Below the pieces are notes generated by a model, which was given only the letters and a program-made list of their open reading frames with translations, searched no databases and had not been told where the DNA came from. From contig JBITNC010000001.1 in the NCBI GenBank assembly GCA_050084985.1, forward strand, positions 123,194,001 through 123,258,000: a DNA stretch of 64,000 nt, given 5' to 3'. Positions within the stretch are counted from its first letter, which is position 1. Each line of letters starts with the position of its first letter. Of this stretch, positions 11,141 through 22,273 are shown in pieces. Source of the stretch: Nageia nagi. Taxonomy: Eukaryota; Pinophyta. Both the position numbers and the translations under genes were made by a program.

Positions 11141-12377
11141 GGGGAACTAGATTATTGTATTAGTGACTCATATTTTATGTATTTGTTTTGGACATACTTT
11201 TATTAGCTATGAAAAACATGATGTTTTGATTTTATATATTTAATTATGTCCATGGATGGCATGTTTACTCGATTTTATTTATTAGGATTGAATTTTGACA
11301 TAAATAATATGATGAATTTTTTTATTTTTAAGCAAGATAAATATGCAAAAACTAAAATTGAACAATTCATTTTTAATTTAAAAAAGATAATCGATAATTT
11401 TATGGCAAAACTTTTGTAAACATGTTGTTTTTAATAAATACAAACATATAGAAACTTATAAAATTAGAAATAGTCATAATAATTTTAGGAAAAATAGAGC
11501 GATAATGCTTGGATATGAGGAAACATAAAAAAAGGAGAAGAAGAATTTGCTTAGGACATGGTCTAATTAATGAAAAAAGAGGCCTAAAATTTTAATGAGC
11601 AAAAAAGAAAATGAATCTTACATACTAGTATCTAATTCATCAAATTTATTAATTACTTGCTAGCAAGCATGGAAATAAGACAAGCACATATAGATTTTTG
11701 TTGTAATACACATATACCTAAAACACCATATCAAAATTTTAGCTAAACAGGAATAGGAATGGAGTGACGATGTTAGGTTCTAGTGCCACTGATCAGTTGT
11801 CAGAATAGGAAGACACTTAATTGAGAAATGAAACACTATAAATTTTGATCAAACAATGAAAAAGAAACATACAAATGAAAAATATGATTAAATAATTTAC
11901 AAAATATGCCAAACACCATCAACATCAAGGACCATACCTAGAACCAAAATTTTTTGAGCTTATTGTTATGGTTGAGGGATACTCATAGTGTTGATTTGCA
12001 ACTTCTTTACATCATCATCAAGTTTTTTCTTCTTGAATTATAGAAATGGATTGTTGAATATCTTCAACCTTTGATTTTGGGGATGTACCTATTCATACTG
12101 TACTAGTTTAAACTTGTGTTACTACAAAACCTCATTAGAAACTTCATAGTCAAATTTAAATTTACCCTTATCATGTAAGTCTTGGATTATATATCTAATA
12201 TGATAAAACTCTTTTGCAGCATGATCGACTCTTTTATGGAAATTATAAAAGAGGTGTGCTTAATAGCCTTGAGGTTTAATGTGGGGGGGAGGGCTCTTTC
12301 ATTAGCAGATAATGGACTAGGTTCGTGGCTACTAAGGCATCCAAGATCTCGCTAATTTCCTCAAGAAACTCATTATA
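11141..12377. other. P1 region between gag end and PMD end, no gene seen
   Basis: AT-rich sequence that aligns in reverse with P2 at about 30890-31840. Recognisable shared pieces include the aaagatgcc/caccatcaac type segments near 11880-12070 and the gag stop region near 12300. No convincing domain is present on either strand. It may hold the converging 3' ends of the gag and PMD transcripts. Confidence 0.6.
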
Positions 12378-14180
12378 CTACCTACATGACTTCCTATGTT
12401 GCCAAAATTCTATATCATCATAGTTGACACAAGCTATCATTTTATCTTTAGGCTCATAGTGATGGATCTTTCTAGGTTTGTCCAAAGAAAAATGGTGTTG
12501 TATTGTAGTCGAATTCATGTGGGCTAAGGGTTCATTGAAGGCTTTAAGAAGGGCCTCTTTACTAATCATTTCATCTATTAGTTTTTCATATGGATAATCT
12601 TGGAAATCTAAAAAGTCACATCTACAAGATGGCAACAAGGCTAGAAAAAGAACATGCTTCTTTTCTTTGGTAGGGATATGGACTTTGTTAACTATTTTGG
12701 ACCATTCAATTATGAAATTGCTCATAAGTTGACATTGCTTCTATTTGAGGGTATACATGTCTAAGGGAGATGGTTCTTGTGTTATGAACATATTATAAGC
12801 TAAAAAATATTTAACAACATCATCAAAACATATAATACTTTCATTAGGGCATATTAATAAACCACAAGAATGATTTTGATTTCAAGCTAAGAGGAAATAA
12901 TTTAACCAACAAGTCATCATCATTTTCAAATGAGACAACCTTTAAGTGATACCTTTGTAAATGTATTCTAGGATTAGAATGATATTTAAACATAGTAAAT
13001 ATTACCTATTTATCATACCCTCTCTTATGGATGTAATGGAAAAATGGGTGCTCACTCTCTCTTGAAATTGTAGGTGCAAACTTATTGATGCAAGTCATGA
13101 TGGAATCTATTTATTTCTTTAACTGAAGTAGTTTTTGTAGTGCATCATTTGGGGATGTTTATTCTAATGGTCCACTAGTATTTGTGTACTTTTCCTTTGT
13201 TAAACCTACAAATAGAACAAAATAACAAACATTTTGTTATTCTAAAGTTCTTACCAAATTGTTGACCAACTCCATTTGGAATTATAGTGGAACAGCTTTA
13301 TATTCCCTACTAAGCTTAAAAAACTTTAGTTCTCTCTTCAAGATATCAAATTTTGTATCTGAACAACTTGGTATTCATTTCATGCCAAATGCTATTACTT
13401 GATCAAGTTCATCCATCCAAGATTTAGGGATGGGTGGTATTTGACATTCTTCATCTTTCGAGATATCAACTACATCTTCTTCATCAATGTTATCTTCAAA
13501 ATCTTCATCACAATTGAGGTGCTTATGGGATGAAAACCCTAATATCAAGAAAAAATTGATCATGATTTGAATCAAGTAATAGAATGGTGATACTAGGTCT
13601 AGTGGTGTCACTAGGGTTATGTGAAAAATGAAGGGTCTAGTTTGGAATCTAAAGTTTGGGAATAACTTAGGGATGAAAAATTGTAGTAGAGAAACTTGTG
13701 AAGGTTCAAAATACTTATAAACCTATCAAAAAGGGTTAAGGTCATATCTTATTTGGTTTTTTGGATCATTTATTTTAGTTTGGTATATTTAGGATCAGTA
13801 TTTAGGACAAAACCTAGGAAATGTTTGACTTTGGTATTGATTTCTTGGAAAGTTTGAATGAGAAAAGGAAGACATTCTTTCATATCTAACAATTTTTGAT
13901 CTTATGGAATAGATAAAATTTTACTATGTATCTCTAAGGCATTGGATTGAAGCTCATCACATTTTTCTTGATTATTATTTTCTTCTTGTACAACTAAGTG
14001 GCTATAATATTTCAAAGAACTATCATATTCATTGTTTAGGTTTAGTCTTCATACTCTTTCACTTTTTCTTCTTGGTGCATTAGCATAATTCTTTGATGCC
14101 CTAATCTTCTTAGGTTTGACAATAGGACATTTAGGTTTTTTCATTATCTATAGCAATAGTTGTATTCATTTTTATAACAC
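12378..14180 (-). pseudogene. P1 gag, degraded
   Basis: The best block, 12378-12725, reads MSNFIIEWSKIVNKVHIPTK and ALLPSCRCDF, then KAFNEPLAHMNS and a C-terminal DDIEFWQHRKSC. Upstream, 12725-13010 adds HLQRYHLKVVSFENDDDLLV and LFPLSLKSKSFLWFIN, a typical LTR-retrotransposon capsid pattern in which the aromatic WF pair follows a SLKG-like loop. The N-terminal part (13375-13611 and up to about 14150) is poorly conserved. P2 carries the same protein, with its two halves at 20663-21770 and 30195-30890. Role when active: assembly of cytoplasmic particles around element RNA. Many stops and shifts. Confidence 0.78.
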
Positions 14181-14276
14181 TTGAAACAAAATATTATTTC
14201 TATATGAAACCTTAGGCTTTCAATGCAACTAGTGAAGGATAACATGATGTATCGAAAAGAAGTTGGGTTCACCAAT

Positions 14277-14991
14277 TGTTTAGCAAAAATAGTAATTATT
14301 AGGGTTATTTATAGAATATTAAATTCACCAATTTAATATGAAAGAATAGGAAATTGATGACATGAAAGATGATAATGATCTAATTGATCTTGACCTATCA
14401 AAACTAGATTTATGAAAGATACAAACATGTACTTTACAAATGATAATGAATGAAGGTAAAATTTGATTGAAAGAGGATGAAAGATGAGCTTGCCCAAAAT
14501 ATAGAGCCACCAATTTGACCTAAACCTAGTGGTAGTGCTAGAAACCCAATGATGTCATTCAGTTACCATTTTAGAATACCTCTCCCTTTCACTCGATATC
14601 ACCATCCCACCTACGAAGCATGGAATCTTACTCACGAAGGGATGAAAGATCGTAGGAATGCAAATCTCAAATTATAACAAAATCTATAAATGATAGGTGA
14701 TGTTAAGAAACATCGATCAAGGATGACACAAGTATATTACCACCTATCATGGATTCGATTCTATGTCATATCATATCATATATTTGATCATGTATAACCC
14801 CTCCACCTTTATAGGCAATAGGTCTAGTGCCAAGGCTCCTCCTTGAGCTTATTGTGATATCGAGTTGACTTGTTACCACAAAACATAAAGGTAGATGAGA
14901 GTGCACATAAAAAGAATATTTATTTAATAAATTATTTTGAATACTTAAAAGGGTATTTTAATTAAATTAAAATTCTTTTTAGGTGTTAACA
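14277..14991 (-). repeat. 5' LTR of P1
   Basis: This 715-bp LTR, read on the minus strand, starts TGTTAACACCTAAAAAG and closes near TAAACA, followed by a primer-like TTGGTGAACCCAACTTC. It is homologous to 19840-20556, 35458-36151, 50246-50535 and the split copy 54846-59599. The right flank CTATT is the predicted target duplication. Confidence 0.88.
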
Positions 14992-15695
14992 CTATTAGCT
15001 ATTCAGTCATGCTTATCCCCATTCATCATCGAGTCTTTGTTGGAGGCTTAGAAATAATTCAATGTAGTTAATGGTTGACAAGATAACTAAGGATCATTCC
15101 AAAAATCAATTTTGGTATCATTACAAACCTCCCATTTGAAAATATTTAGAATATATTTCTTATATTTTTTTTGAGATTGTTCCACATTGGTGAGCCATAG
15201 GGTGTATCTTCAATTGTGAATATTCTCTCCAGTTCATTAGTGTCTAAGTATTTATACCTATAAGCTTTTCTCCTTGCTATGGAAAAATTTCTATAGATTG
15301 TCCAAATTTGCTTGTTAAGCAAGGATATATTCATTTATTGAATATTCTTGATTCTAAATCCCTTTATTGGTTTATAATAATAGATTATATCTCATGTTAC
15401 AAGATGGATTTTTCTTACCAATGAAAAACCATGCCATAGGAAATCTCATATTAAGGATTCCATTGCATTTACAACTTTCCTTAGGAGCTTAAATACACTT
15501 ATCTAGAAAATGGAGATTGGACCAAGGATTGAATTGATCTTTGTTAACCTACTTACTAAATATAAACACTTTGTTTCCTAGTTGAATAGCTTCTTTCTCA
15601 TTTCACCACTTATAGTATCACATAATTCACTTTATTATGTTTATTGAATATTTATTTTTTCAAATTTCTAGATGTTACTTTTGCATGATATTATC
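14992..15695 (-). pseudogene. LINE (non-LTR retrotransposon) RT C-terminal fragment
   Basis: On the minus strand from about 15480 to 15146 the frame reads ESLI, stop, DFLWHGFSLVRKIHLVT, then KPIKGFRIKNIQ, stop, MNISLLNKQIWTIYRN, YRYKYLDTNELERI and PYGSPMWNNLKK. This matches the region after the RT of plant LINEs: FLW-G, K-HLV-W, GLGIRN, NxALLAKQ-WR, then a KYL and W block. Both internal stops are TGA where the family has Trp. Ends of the element are not visible, and the rest of 14992-15695 shows no other feature. Confidence 0.7.
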
Positions 15696-17923
15696 TAATC
15701 TATAATTTTTTGAAGCTTATGGCTTATAATATTACATCAAATAGATATTATTAAAAATAACACATTTTATTCATCAACACAAACCCAATTTATAGCTCAA
15801 ACTAATCATTTACCTAGTGCCAACACTAGAACCATCATTAGCGCTAAGCTAAGTGTCAGTGTTAGTCTACTTTAACATATTAGATTAAAAGGATCCATAC
15901 CTTCATTTAATACCATTACATATACTAATAATTATGGAAATGCATCATAAAATACAACCAACATAACATATACAATAGGATTTATATTTTCTATAATCCT
16001 ATACTCAACCATCACTAATTATCAACTTGAGTAAAATTAATAAATTGAATGACTATGCATACAAAATGGAATACATAGATTTGGAGAGGTTCATCTCATT
16101 ATTAGAGCATGTCACCTTTTCAATAGTAACCTTAAACTTCTATTAACTACCATGGTGAATATCTTACAACAACATAAAATTTTCTCTACATATAACCAAC
16201 CGTTAATAGATATGTCTATAGAAAATAATCTTTTTCTTAAGAATCCTTTGCAAACTCTTAGAGATACATGGTTTTTCTCTCTAGCTCTAGCTCAGACTCT
16301 GGTTTTGGCACTTGGATTTGGCTCATAATTCACCTCTTGGATTTCAAATTTTGGAACTTTGCCACTTCCTCTCTATTTTTCACTTCTAAAAGAACTATCA
16401 ATATGTTATAATATTCAACCTTAATAATAGTCGAGAGAGAAAATAAAGATAAAATAAGGTCTAAGTTTCAATATCCTCAACATTGCTACAACCTCTACAA
16501 CAAGCCTTGAATCTTCTCACCAATTGAGTTTAGCTCTAAAAATAATCTTGAAGCCTTTAAAAAGCTTTGCACAACTTTGCCACTTCTCCTAAGTCTTCAC
16601 CATATTTAGCAAAATACAACACCTTACATGTCTTGCAATTATATACACTATTTTTTTAAGATTACACAACGTTAAGTTTTCCACACTCAAAATGTTTATA
16701 AAATGATGTGACTACTACATTCACTCCAAGTAATCCAATATCAATAATATCCTATTCGATACCCACTCTAGAATAATGAACAACAATAACAAAATATGTG
16801 GTATTTAAATCACACTTCGTATGCTACCAATTTCATGAAAATGGAAAATACACCATGCTTTCATTCAAATTATGCTTCCAACATGAAAAATGGTTTACTA
16901 TATATAACAAGGAACATTTTCACTCTCCACATGAAGATCTCTAGTCAATTCTCTATCTAAAATCCATTCCTTCAAGGTTTAAAACACCAATAGAAGTAGT
17001 TATAATATTTATTGTTCAACCTTCTCATGATAATAGGATTCATCACCACAAACAAAAACCTCCACATCAATGAACTTAGTTCAATAAGGGACATCTTTGC
17101 AAATCCACCTATGCTTCCTTAAACAAAGCATGTGAAAAACTTTATAGCTAAATTAATTACCTAAAAACCCTTTCTTAAGATATGATAACTTCCTCTAAGC
17201 TATTTTAGTTCATCTCCAACTAATTCAAATACCCTTTTGACATGTGAAATGTCATACCATAATTAGAAGAGAAAATCAATGATCATAAGGCTATTTTAAG
17301 AAAGTTGGGATGTTATTTGGGTAACTGCATCATGAATTACTAAGTTGGTTCATTCTTGGGAAGATAAACATTATCATGCCACTCTCTAAAATATCAATGA
17401 TAATTATCATTTCTAGGTAAGATACATTATGATTCACAAAGTTAGGTCATATATAAAGTCTCTTCACCCTACAGATGTGATGTCAACAATACCTATGTCT
17501 CATTCAAGTAAGCCTCAACACTAGTTGTTGCACTATGAAGTTGTGACATCAACATAACGTTAACATCACCTATGCCACACTATAGCAATTCTATAATATT
17601 GATAATGTATCATGAGGATCATGATGTAAGAAAAAGGAAAATTGCACTCTAGAAATCCTTAACTCTTGACATCATTACAAGAGGTATCATTAGCAATAAT
17701 AAATTTCGTAGACAATGGTAATGATAACATCAATAATAGAATCCTAAATCATGATAAAGAGCAAAAAAACCTACAACTCATGAAATGCTCCACTCATTAT
17801 GAAAACTCACAATAAGTATTTTTCTTCCATGATAAGGTTTTTTCTACCCGTAACAAGGGTTTGCAAGAATAAATTCTTTGTTTATCCAATTTTTTGATCA
17901 TTATCAAATCTTGCAAGTTATCG
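15696..17923 (-). repeat. R element, left long direct repeat (probable 3' LTR, about 2.2 kb)
   Basis: This stretch aligns, in order and over its whole length, with 18349-19269 joined to 44379-45773. Shared marks include the ATTAACTACCATGGTGAATA block (about 16141 and 18780), the TCCACATGAAGATCT block (about 16937 and 44671) and the CTTGCAAG/CTTGTAAG right edge. The left edge is TAATCTATAAT, from TGATCTATAAT. The copies look like LTRs of an element with almost no interior; a tandem duplication is the alternative. No coding domain seen. Confidence 0.72.
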
Positions 17924-18348
17924 TCTTATGTGTTCCTATGTAATATTTTAGGAATTACTATCTCTAATTGATCTTGTATCTTCCTTTCTGGATATTATCT
18001 TTGTGACTTCACACCATTATGGATCTAAGAATACAAGGAGATAAACCTAGTCTTAAAAATGACAAGTTCCTTCAAGCTTAACAAACTAACCAATAATAGT
18101 TCATATCTCCTTAACCTCTCATACAATTTAAGAGTATCCAAGTCTTCTTCCTTTTATTAGTTCACCAAACCAAAAAAAATTTACCACTACTCTCCTTAGA
18201 GCCAGTAGAGTTACATACCTCTAATTTTTTTTCACAACTCTCAAATTTTCACTATTAGCCAACTAAAAAGGAAAATCTAAGAAGTCTATTTTATTGGACT
18301 CAGACACCCTTTTTAGCTAATAGCTTCAAACTTTTCTTTAATACCACA
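17924..18348 (-). other. R element interior (about 0.4 kb) with primer-site-like edge
   Basis: This is the only sequence between the two R repeats that is not shared. Just left of the right-hand repeat, the minus strand reads TGGTATTAAAG, similar to the tRNA-Met primer site, which supports the LTR interpretation in minus orientation. No coding domain is visible. An expected polypurine tract beside the other repeat is not evident, which weakens the model. Confidence 0.55.
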
Positions 18349-19269
18349 TGATCTATAATTTTTTGAATCCTATGGCTTGCAAGAAAAAATCAAATAGAGA
18401 TTCTTAAAAATAATACATTTTATTCATCAATATTGATCCAAATTATAGTCCAAACTAATCATTTTCCTAGTGCAATGTTAGCACTTTGCTCAATGTTTAC
18501 GTTAGTATATTTTAACATCTAGGTTAAATGGATTTGTGCATTAATTTGATACTATTGCATAGACTCTTTATTATGTAAATGCATCAAAAAATATAACTAT
18601 AATAACATATATAGTAGAACTTATATTTCATATGCTCTAAATATATGGTAATTATGGATTATTAACTTGAATAAAATTATTAAATTCAATGCATACACAT
18701 AAATAATAGAACATAAAGATTTATAAAGGTTCCTCTCATTATGAGAATACATACCCTATTCAAAAATACTCTTAAAATTTATTAACTACCATGGTGAATA
18801 TTTTACAACAACATAAAACTATCTTTACACATAACCAACCATTAACTAATAAGTCTACTAAAAATAACCTTTTCTTAAGCTTCTTAGAGACACATGGTTT
18901 GGCTCTCTAGCTCTGAGTTTGGCTTTGGAACATGGATCTGGATTTGACTATGTCTCTTGGTTTTTTACTCTTGGAACATTTCCACTTCCTCGCCATTCAT
19001 CAGTTTCAAAATAACTCTCAATAGGTTACAATATTCAGCCTTACTAATAGTTGATAAAGAAAATAAAGAAAAAAAAAGGGTATTCAATTTCAATATTCTC
19101 AACATTACTATAGCCTCTACAACAAGCCTCGAATTTTATCATCAAATAAGTTCAATTCTAAAAATAATATTGAAGCCTTCAAAAAGGCTTACAAATTTCT
19201 ACCATTTCTCCCAAGCCTTAACAATAATAGTTCTTCATGATTAAGAACTTTGGCAAAGCGTAACACCTT
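18349..19269 (-). repeat. R element, right long repeat (probable 5' LTR), first part
   Basis: It begins TGATCTATAATTTTTTGAA on the plus strand and aligns with 15696-16610. It stops at the CACTA transposon terminus at 19270, and its continuation resumes at 44379 after the transposon, so the two parts formed one repeat before the CACTA insertion. Confidence 0.8.
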
Positions 19270-19300
19270 CACTAGACCAAAAAGGGCTTATGGGGGCGAT
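19270..19300 (+). repeat. Left terminal inverted repeat of the CACTA element
   Basis: The first 20 nt match the right end except for a 1-nt difference in the A run; similarity continues as TGGGGGCGATTA against TGGGGTGGCTTA. 19300-19839 is the subterminal part of the element and has no gene. Confidence 0.88.
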
Positions 19301-19839
19301 TATAAACTTCCACCTTATATATTACTAGTGGTTATCTTGCCACCATCTAACGACACTACCAAAATTTGGTCTTTTATGGTAACAAATAATACCCACTATC
19401 ACATAAACCATTAAATCACTAACTTTTATGAAAAATTACGATTATTCATGCCTTGTCAACCATTGCAAAAATAAAATGTGACACTTAATAATTGCAACAT
19501 AAAACTTTTTGGTGCTCTATTTTAAGGGGAAACTAAAACTACCTCAATTTAGAAGCTTTAATGTGATGCAATTTAAAACCATCATAAAATGAATTAATGA
19601 AGAAGAAAAGGGATGTAGCTTGAAAGCATTCTCCCATTAGTGGAAGAATGCTTCCATGCTACACCATCCTCGGTTACCCAAGTCAATTGACCACAATCAT
19701 AGTGAGCCTAATTAAAGTGCTAGCCATGGGCTCCTGAAGGATGGCTTAGTCAAACTAATTAGTCACTATTCACTTTTTAAAAAATGTAGCATATGATATG
19801 AAAATGATATAAATGCTCCCAACAATATGCTATGAAATG

Positions 19840-20556
19840 TGTTTACACCTAAAAAGAAATTTAATTTAATTAAATACCCTTTTAGGTATTCTAAATAATT
19901 TATTAAATAAATGCTCTTTTCTATGTACACTCTCATATACCTTTATGTTTTTTGGTAACAGGTCAACTCAGGATCACAATAAGCCTAAGAAGGAGCCTTA
20001 TCACTAGACCTATTTCCTATAAAGGTGGAGGGATTGTGCATCATCAAAGATATGATATGACATGGCATAATCTCAAATCCTTGATACGTGGCAATACACT
20101 TGTGTTAATTCTAACTCATATTTCTTAATTTCACCTATTGTCTCTAGATTTTGTTATACTCTGAGCTTTGCATTCCTACGATATTTCATCCCTTTTTGAG
20201 TGAGATTTTATGCATCGAAGGTGGGATGATGACATCAAGCAAAAGGGCAAGGTCTTTTGGAATGGTATACGGGTGACATCGTTGGGTTTCTAGCATTATC
20301 ACTAGGTTGATGTTGGATTCATGGCTCTATATTTTGGGGAAGCTCATTATTCATCCTCTTTCATTTGGATTTCACCTTCATTCATCATTACAGGTAAAGT
20401 ACAAGTTTTTATCTTTCATAAATCCAATTTTGATCGGTCAAGGTTAATTAGATTATTATCATCTTTCATGTTATCGATTTTTTATTATTTCATATTCAAT
20501 TATTAAATTTAATTATTCTATAAATAATCCTAATAATTATTATTTTGGTTATAACA
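19840..20556 (+). repeat. 5' LTR of P2, with TATA box and primer site
   Basis: This 717-bp LTR starts TGTTTACACC and ends GGTTATAACA. A TATAAA box at 20018-20023 lies in the segment CCTATAAAGGTGG kept in most family copies. Right after the LTR, ATTGGTAAACCCAACTTC is the likely primer site; P1 has TTGGTGAACCCAACTTC. I could not name its tRNA. Confidence 0.88.
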
Positions 20557-20662
20557 ATTGGTAAACCCAACTTCTTTTCAATACACTACGTTTTCCTTCA
20601 CTAGTTGCATCGAAATTATAAGGTTTTAGATAGGACTAATCTTTGTTTTAAGTGTTATAGAA

Positions 20663-21770
20663 ATGGATACACCTATTGTTATAGATCATGAAAACCTTGA
20701 ATATCTAATTGTCCAACCTAATAATACTAAAGCACACAAGAATTATGCTAACACAATAAGAAGCCAAAGCGAAAGAGTATGAAGACTACACCTAAACTAT
20801 GAATATGATAGTTCTATAGAATATTATAGCCACTCAGCTCAACAACAAGAAGAAAATAACTGAGAAGAACTTGATGAGATTCCATCTAATGTCTTAGAGA
20901 TACTCACTAAACTTTTGTTTATTCCACAAGGTTGATAATCGTTAGCTGCAAATGAATGTCTTCCTTTCCTCGTTCATATTTTCCAAAAAGTCGATACCAC
21001 TGTCAAACACCTCCTATGTTCTACCCTAGACATTGATCTCAAATATATCAAAAAAATCAAATGATCCAACAAACTAAATAGGATATGACCTCAACACCTC
21101 ATCAATAGACCTATAAGTATTTTAACCTTTGCAAATTCCTTTGTTACAATTTCTTATCCCTAATGTTGTTCCCAAACCTCAGGTTCCAAATTAGACCCTT
21201 GGTACCTCATATAACCCTAGTGATGCTATTAGACCTAGCATCGTTGCTCCATTATCTAAATAGAATCATGAATAATCTTTTCTCGATCCTAGGTTTTTCA
21301 TCCCATAGGTACATTTTGACTATGCTAAAGAGTTCAAAGATAACATTGATGAAAAAGATCTAGTTGATATCTTAGAATATGAAGAACCTTAAAGACCACC
21401 CATCCTTGAATCTTTCTTGGATGAACCTTATCCAACAATAGTATTTGGTATGAAACAAATACCAAGTTAGTTGGATGCAAAATTTGATATTTTGAAGAGA
21501 GAGTTGAAGTTTTTGAAGCTTAACAATGAATATAAAGTTGCTCCACCAAAATGCCAAATGGAGTTTATCAATAATTTGGTAAGAACTTTAGAATAAGAAA
21601 TAGTTTGCTGGTTTGGTCTATTTAGAGGGTTAGCAAAGGAAAAGCACACATATAATGCTAGACCATTAAACCAAGCACCTCTATATGATGCACTACAACA
21701 ATTGCTTTAGTTAAAGTAATAAAAGATTTCATCTTGGCCTACATCAACAATTTTGCACACGTGGTTTCAA
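20663..21770 (+). pseudogene. P2 gag, N-terminal half, degraded
   Basis: The first likely start is the ATG at 20663 (MDTPIVIDHENLEYLIVQPN), close behind the primer site and leader. Recognisable parts shared with P1 are NYANTIRSQSERV, EYYSH, the segment ending GFSSHR (21163-21363, compare 13375-13611) and KEKHTYNARPLNQAP near 21640. This N-terminal region belongs to no named domain I know. The copia element cuts the gene at 21770/21771; the frame resumes at 30195. Numerous stops. Confidence 0.65.
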
Positions 21771-22273
21771 TGTTAGAATACATAATGCATTATTATATAT
21801 ATTATTGTTTAGAAAGGTATATGAAGAATAATATCTTGTCTTCTTAGGTTACTCTCTAAATAATATACTTAAATACTTAAAAGTATATTCAAATACCTTT
21901 AAGTATTTAGTGAATAAAAAATAGAGAGATGGTTCTACACTCAATCTCATGGGCATGAGGATGCACATCCCATGTGCATAGGTTCTCTAACTATAAATAG
22001 AGGGTTCCTCTTATGTATTCTTAACATTTTGTAGAAGCATTGAAATGCTCTACGCTTGTAGTGAGATAGAAAGAGAGATCTTAGTAAGAGAGTTCTTATG
22101 AATTTTTGAGAAGTAATTAAATTTAGAGTTAGAGTGGTACTCTCAAGTTTGATAGGAAATAATATATATTTTGTGTTATCTCCTCTGTGTGATTACTTAC
22201 TTGAGTTATAGAATAGGAGGATCCCATCCAAGGTGATCTTGGGTGGAGATAAAGAACCACTTTGTCTATTTCA
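21771..22273 (+). repeat. 5' LTR of the copia element
   Basis: 503 bp, TGTTAG to TTCA, with TATAAATA at 21992-21999. It is about 50 bp longer than the 3' LTR because of a segment near 22150-22220 absent from the other copy. The primer site TAGTATCAAAGC follows at 22276-22287, a decayed tRNA-Met type. Confidence 0.9.

Larger units (their letters stand above)
9320..14991 (-). mobile_element. P1: gag-only LTR element with antisense PMD frame (3' part lost)
   Basis: The 5' LTR is at 14277-14991, gag lies on the minus strand at 12378-14180, and a plant mobile domain frame lies on the plus strand at 9430-11140. The layout matches P2 (19840-36151) in mirror image. There is no RT or integrase between gag and the left edge, so it is non-autonomous. 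Copy B interrupts it at 9319/9320, so its 3' region and 3' LTR are not in the window. Confidence 0.85.

Noticed and set aside
15535-15620. Plus-strand FVNLLTKYKHFVS resembling a gypsy integrase core
   Set aside because: Too short and without the flanking blocks; the minus-strand LINE reading explains the neighbouring sequence better.
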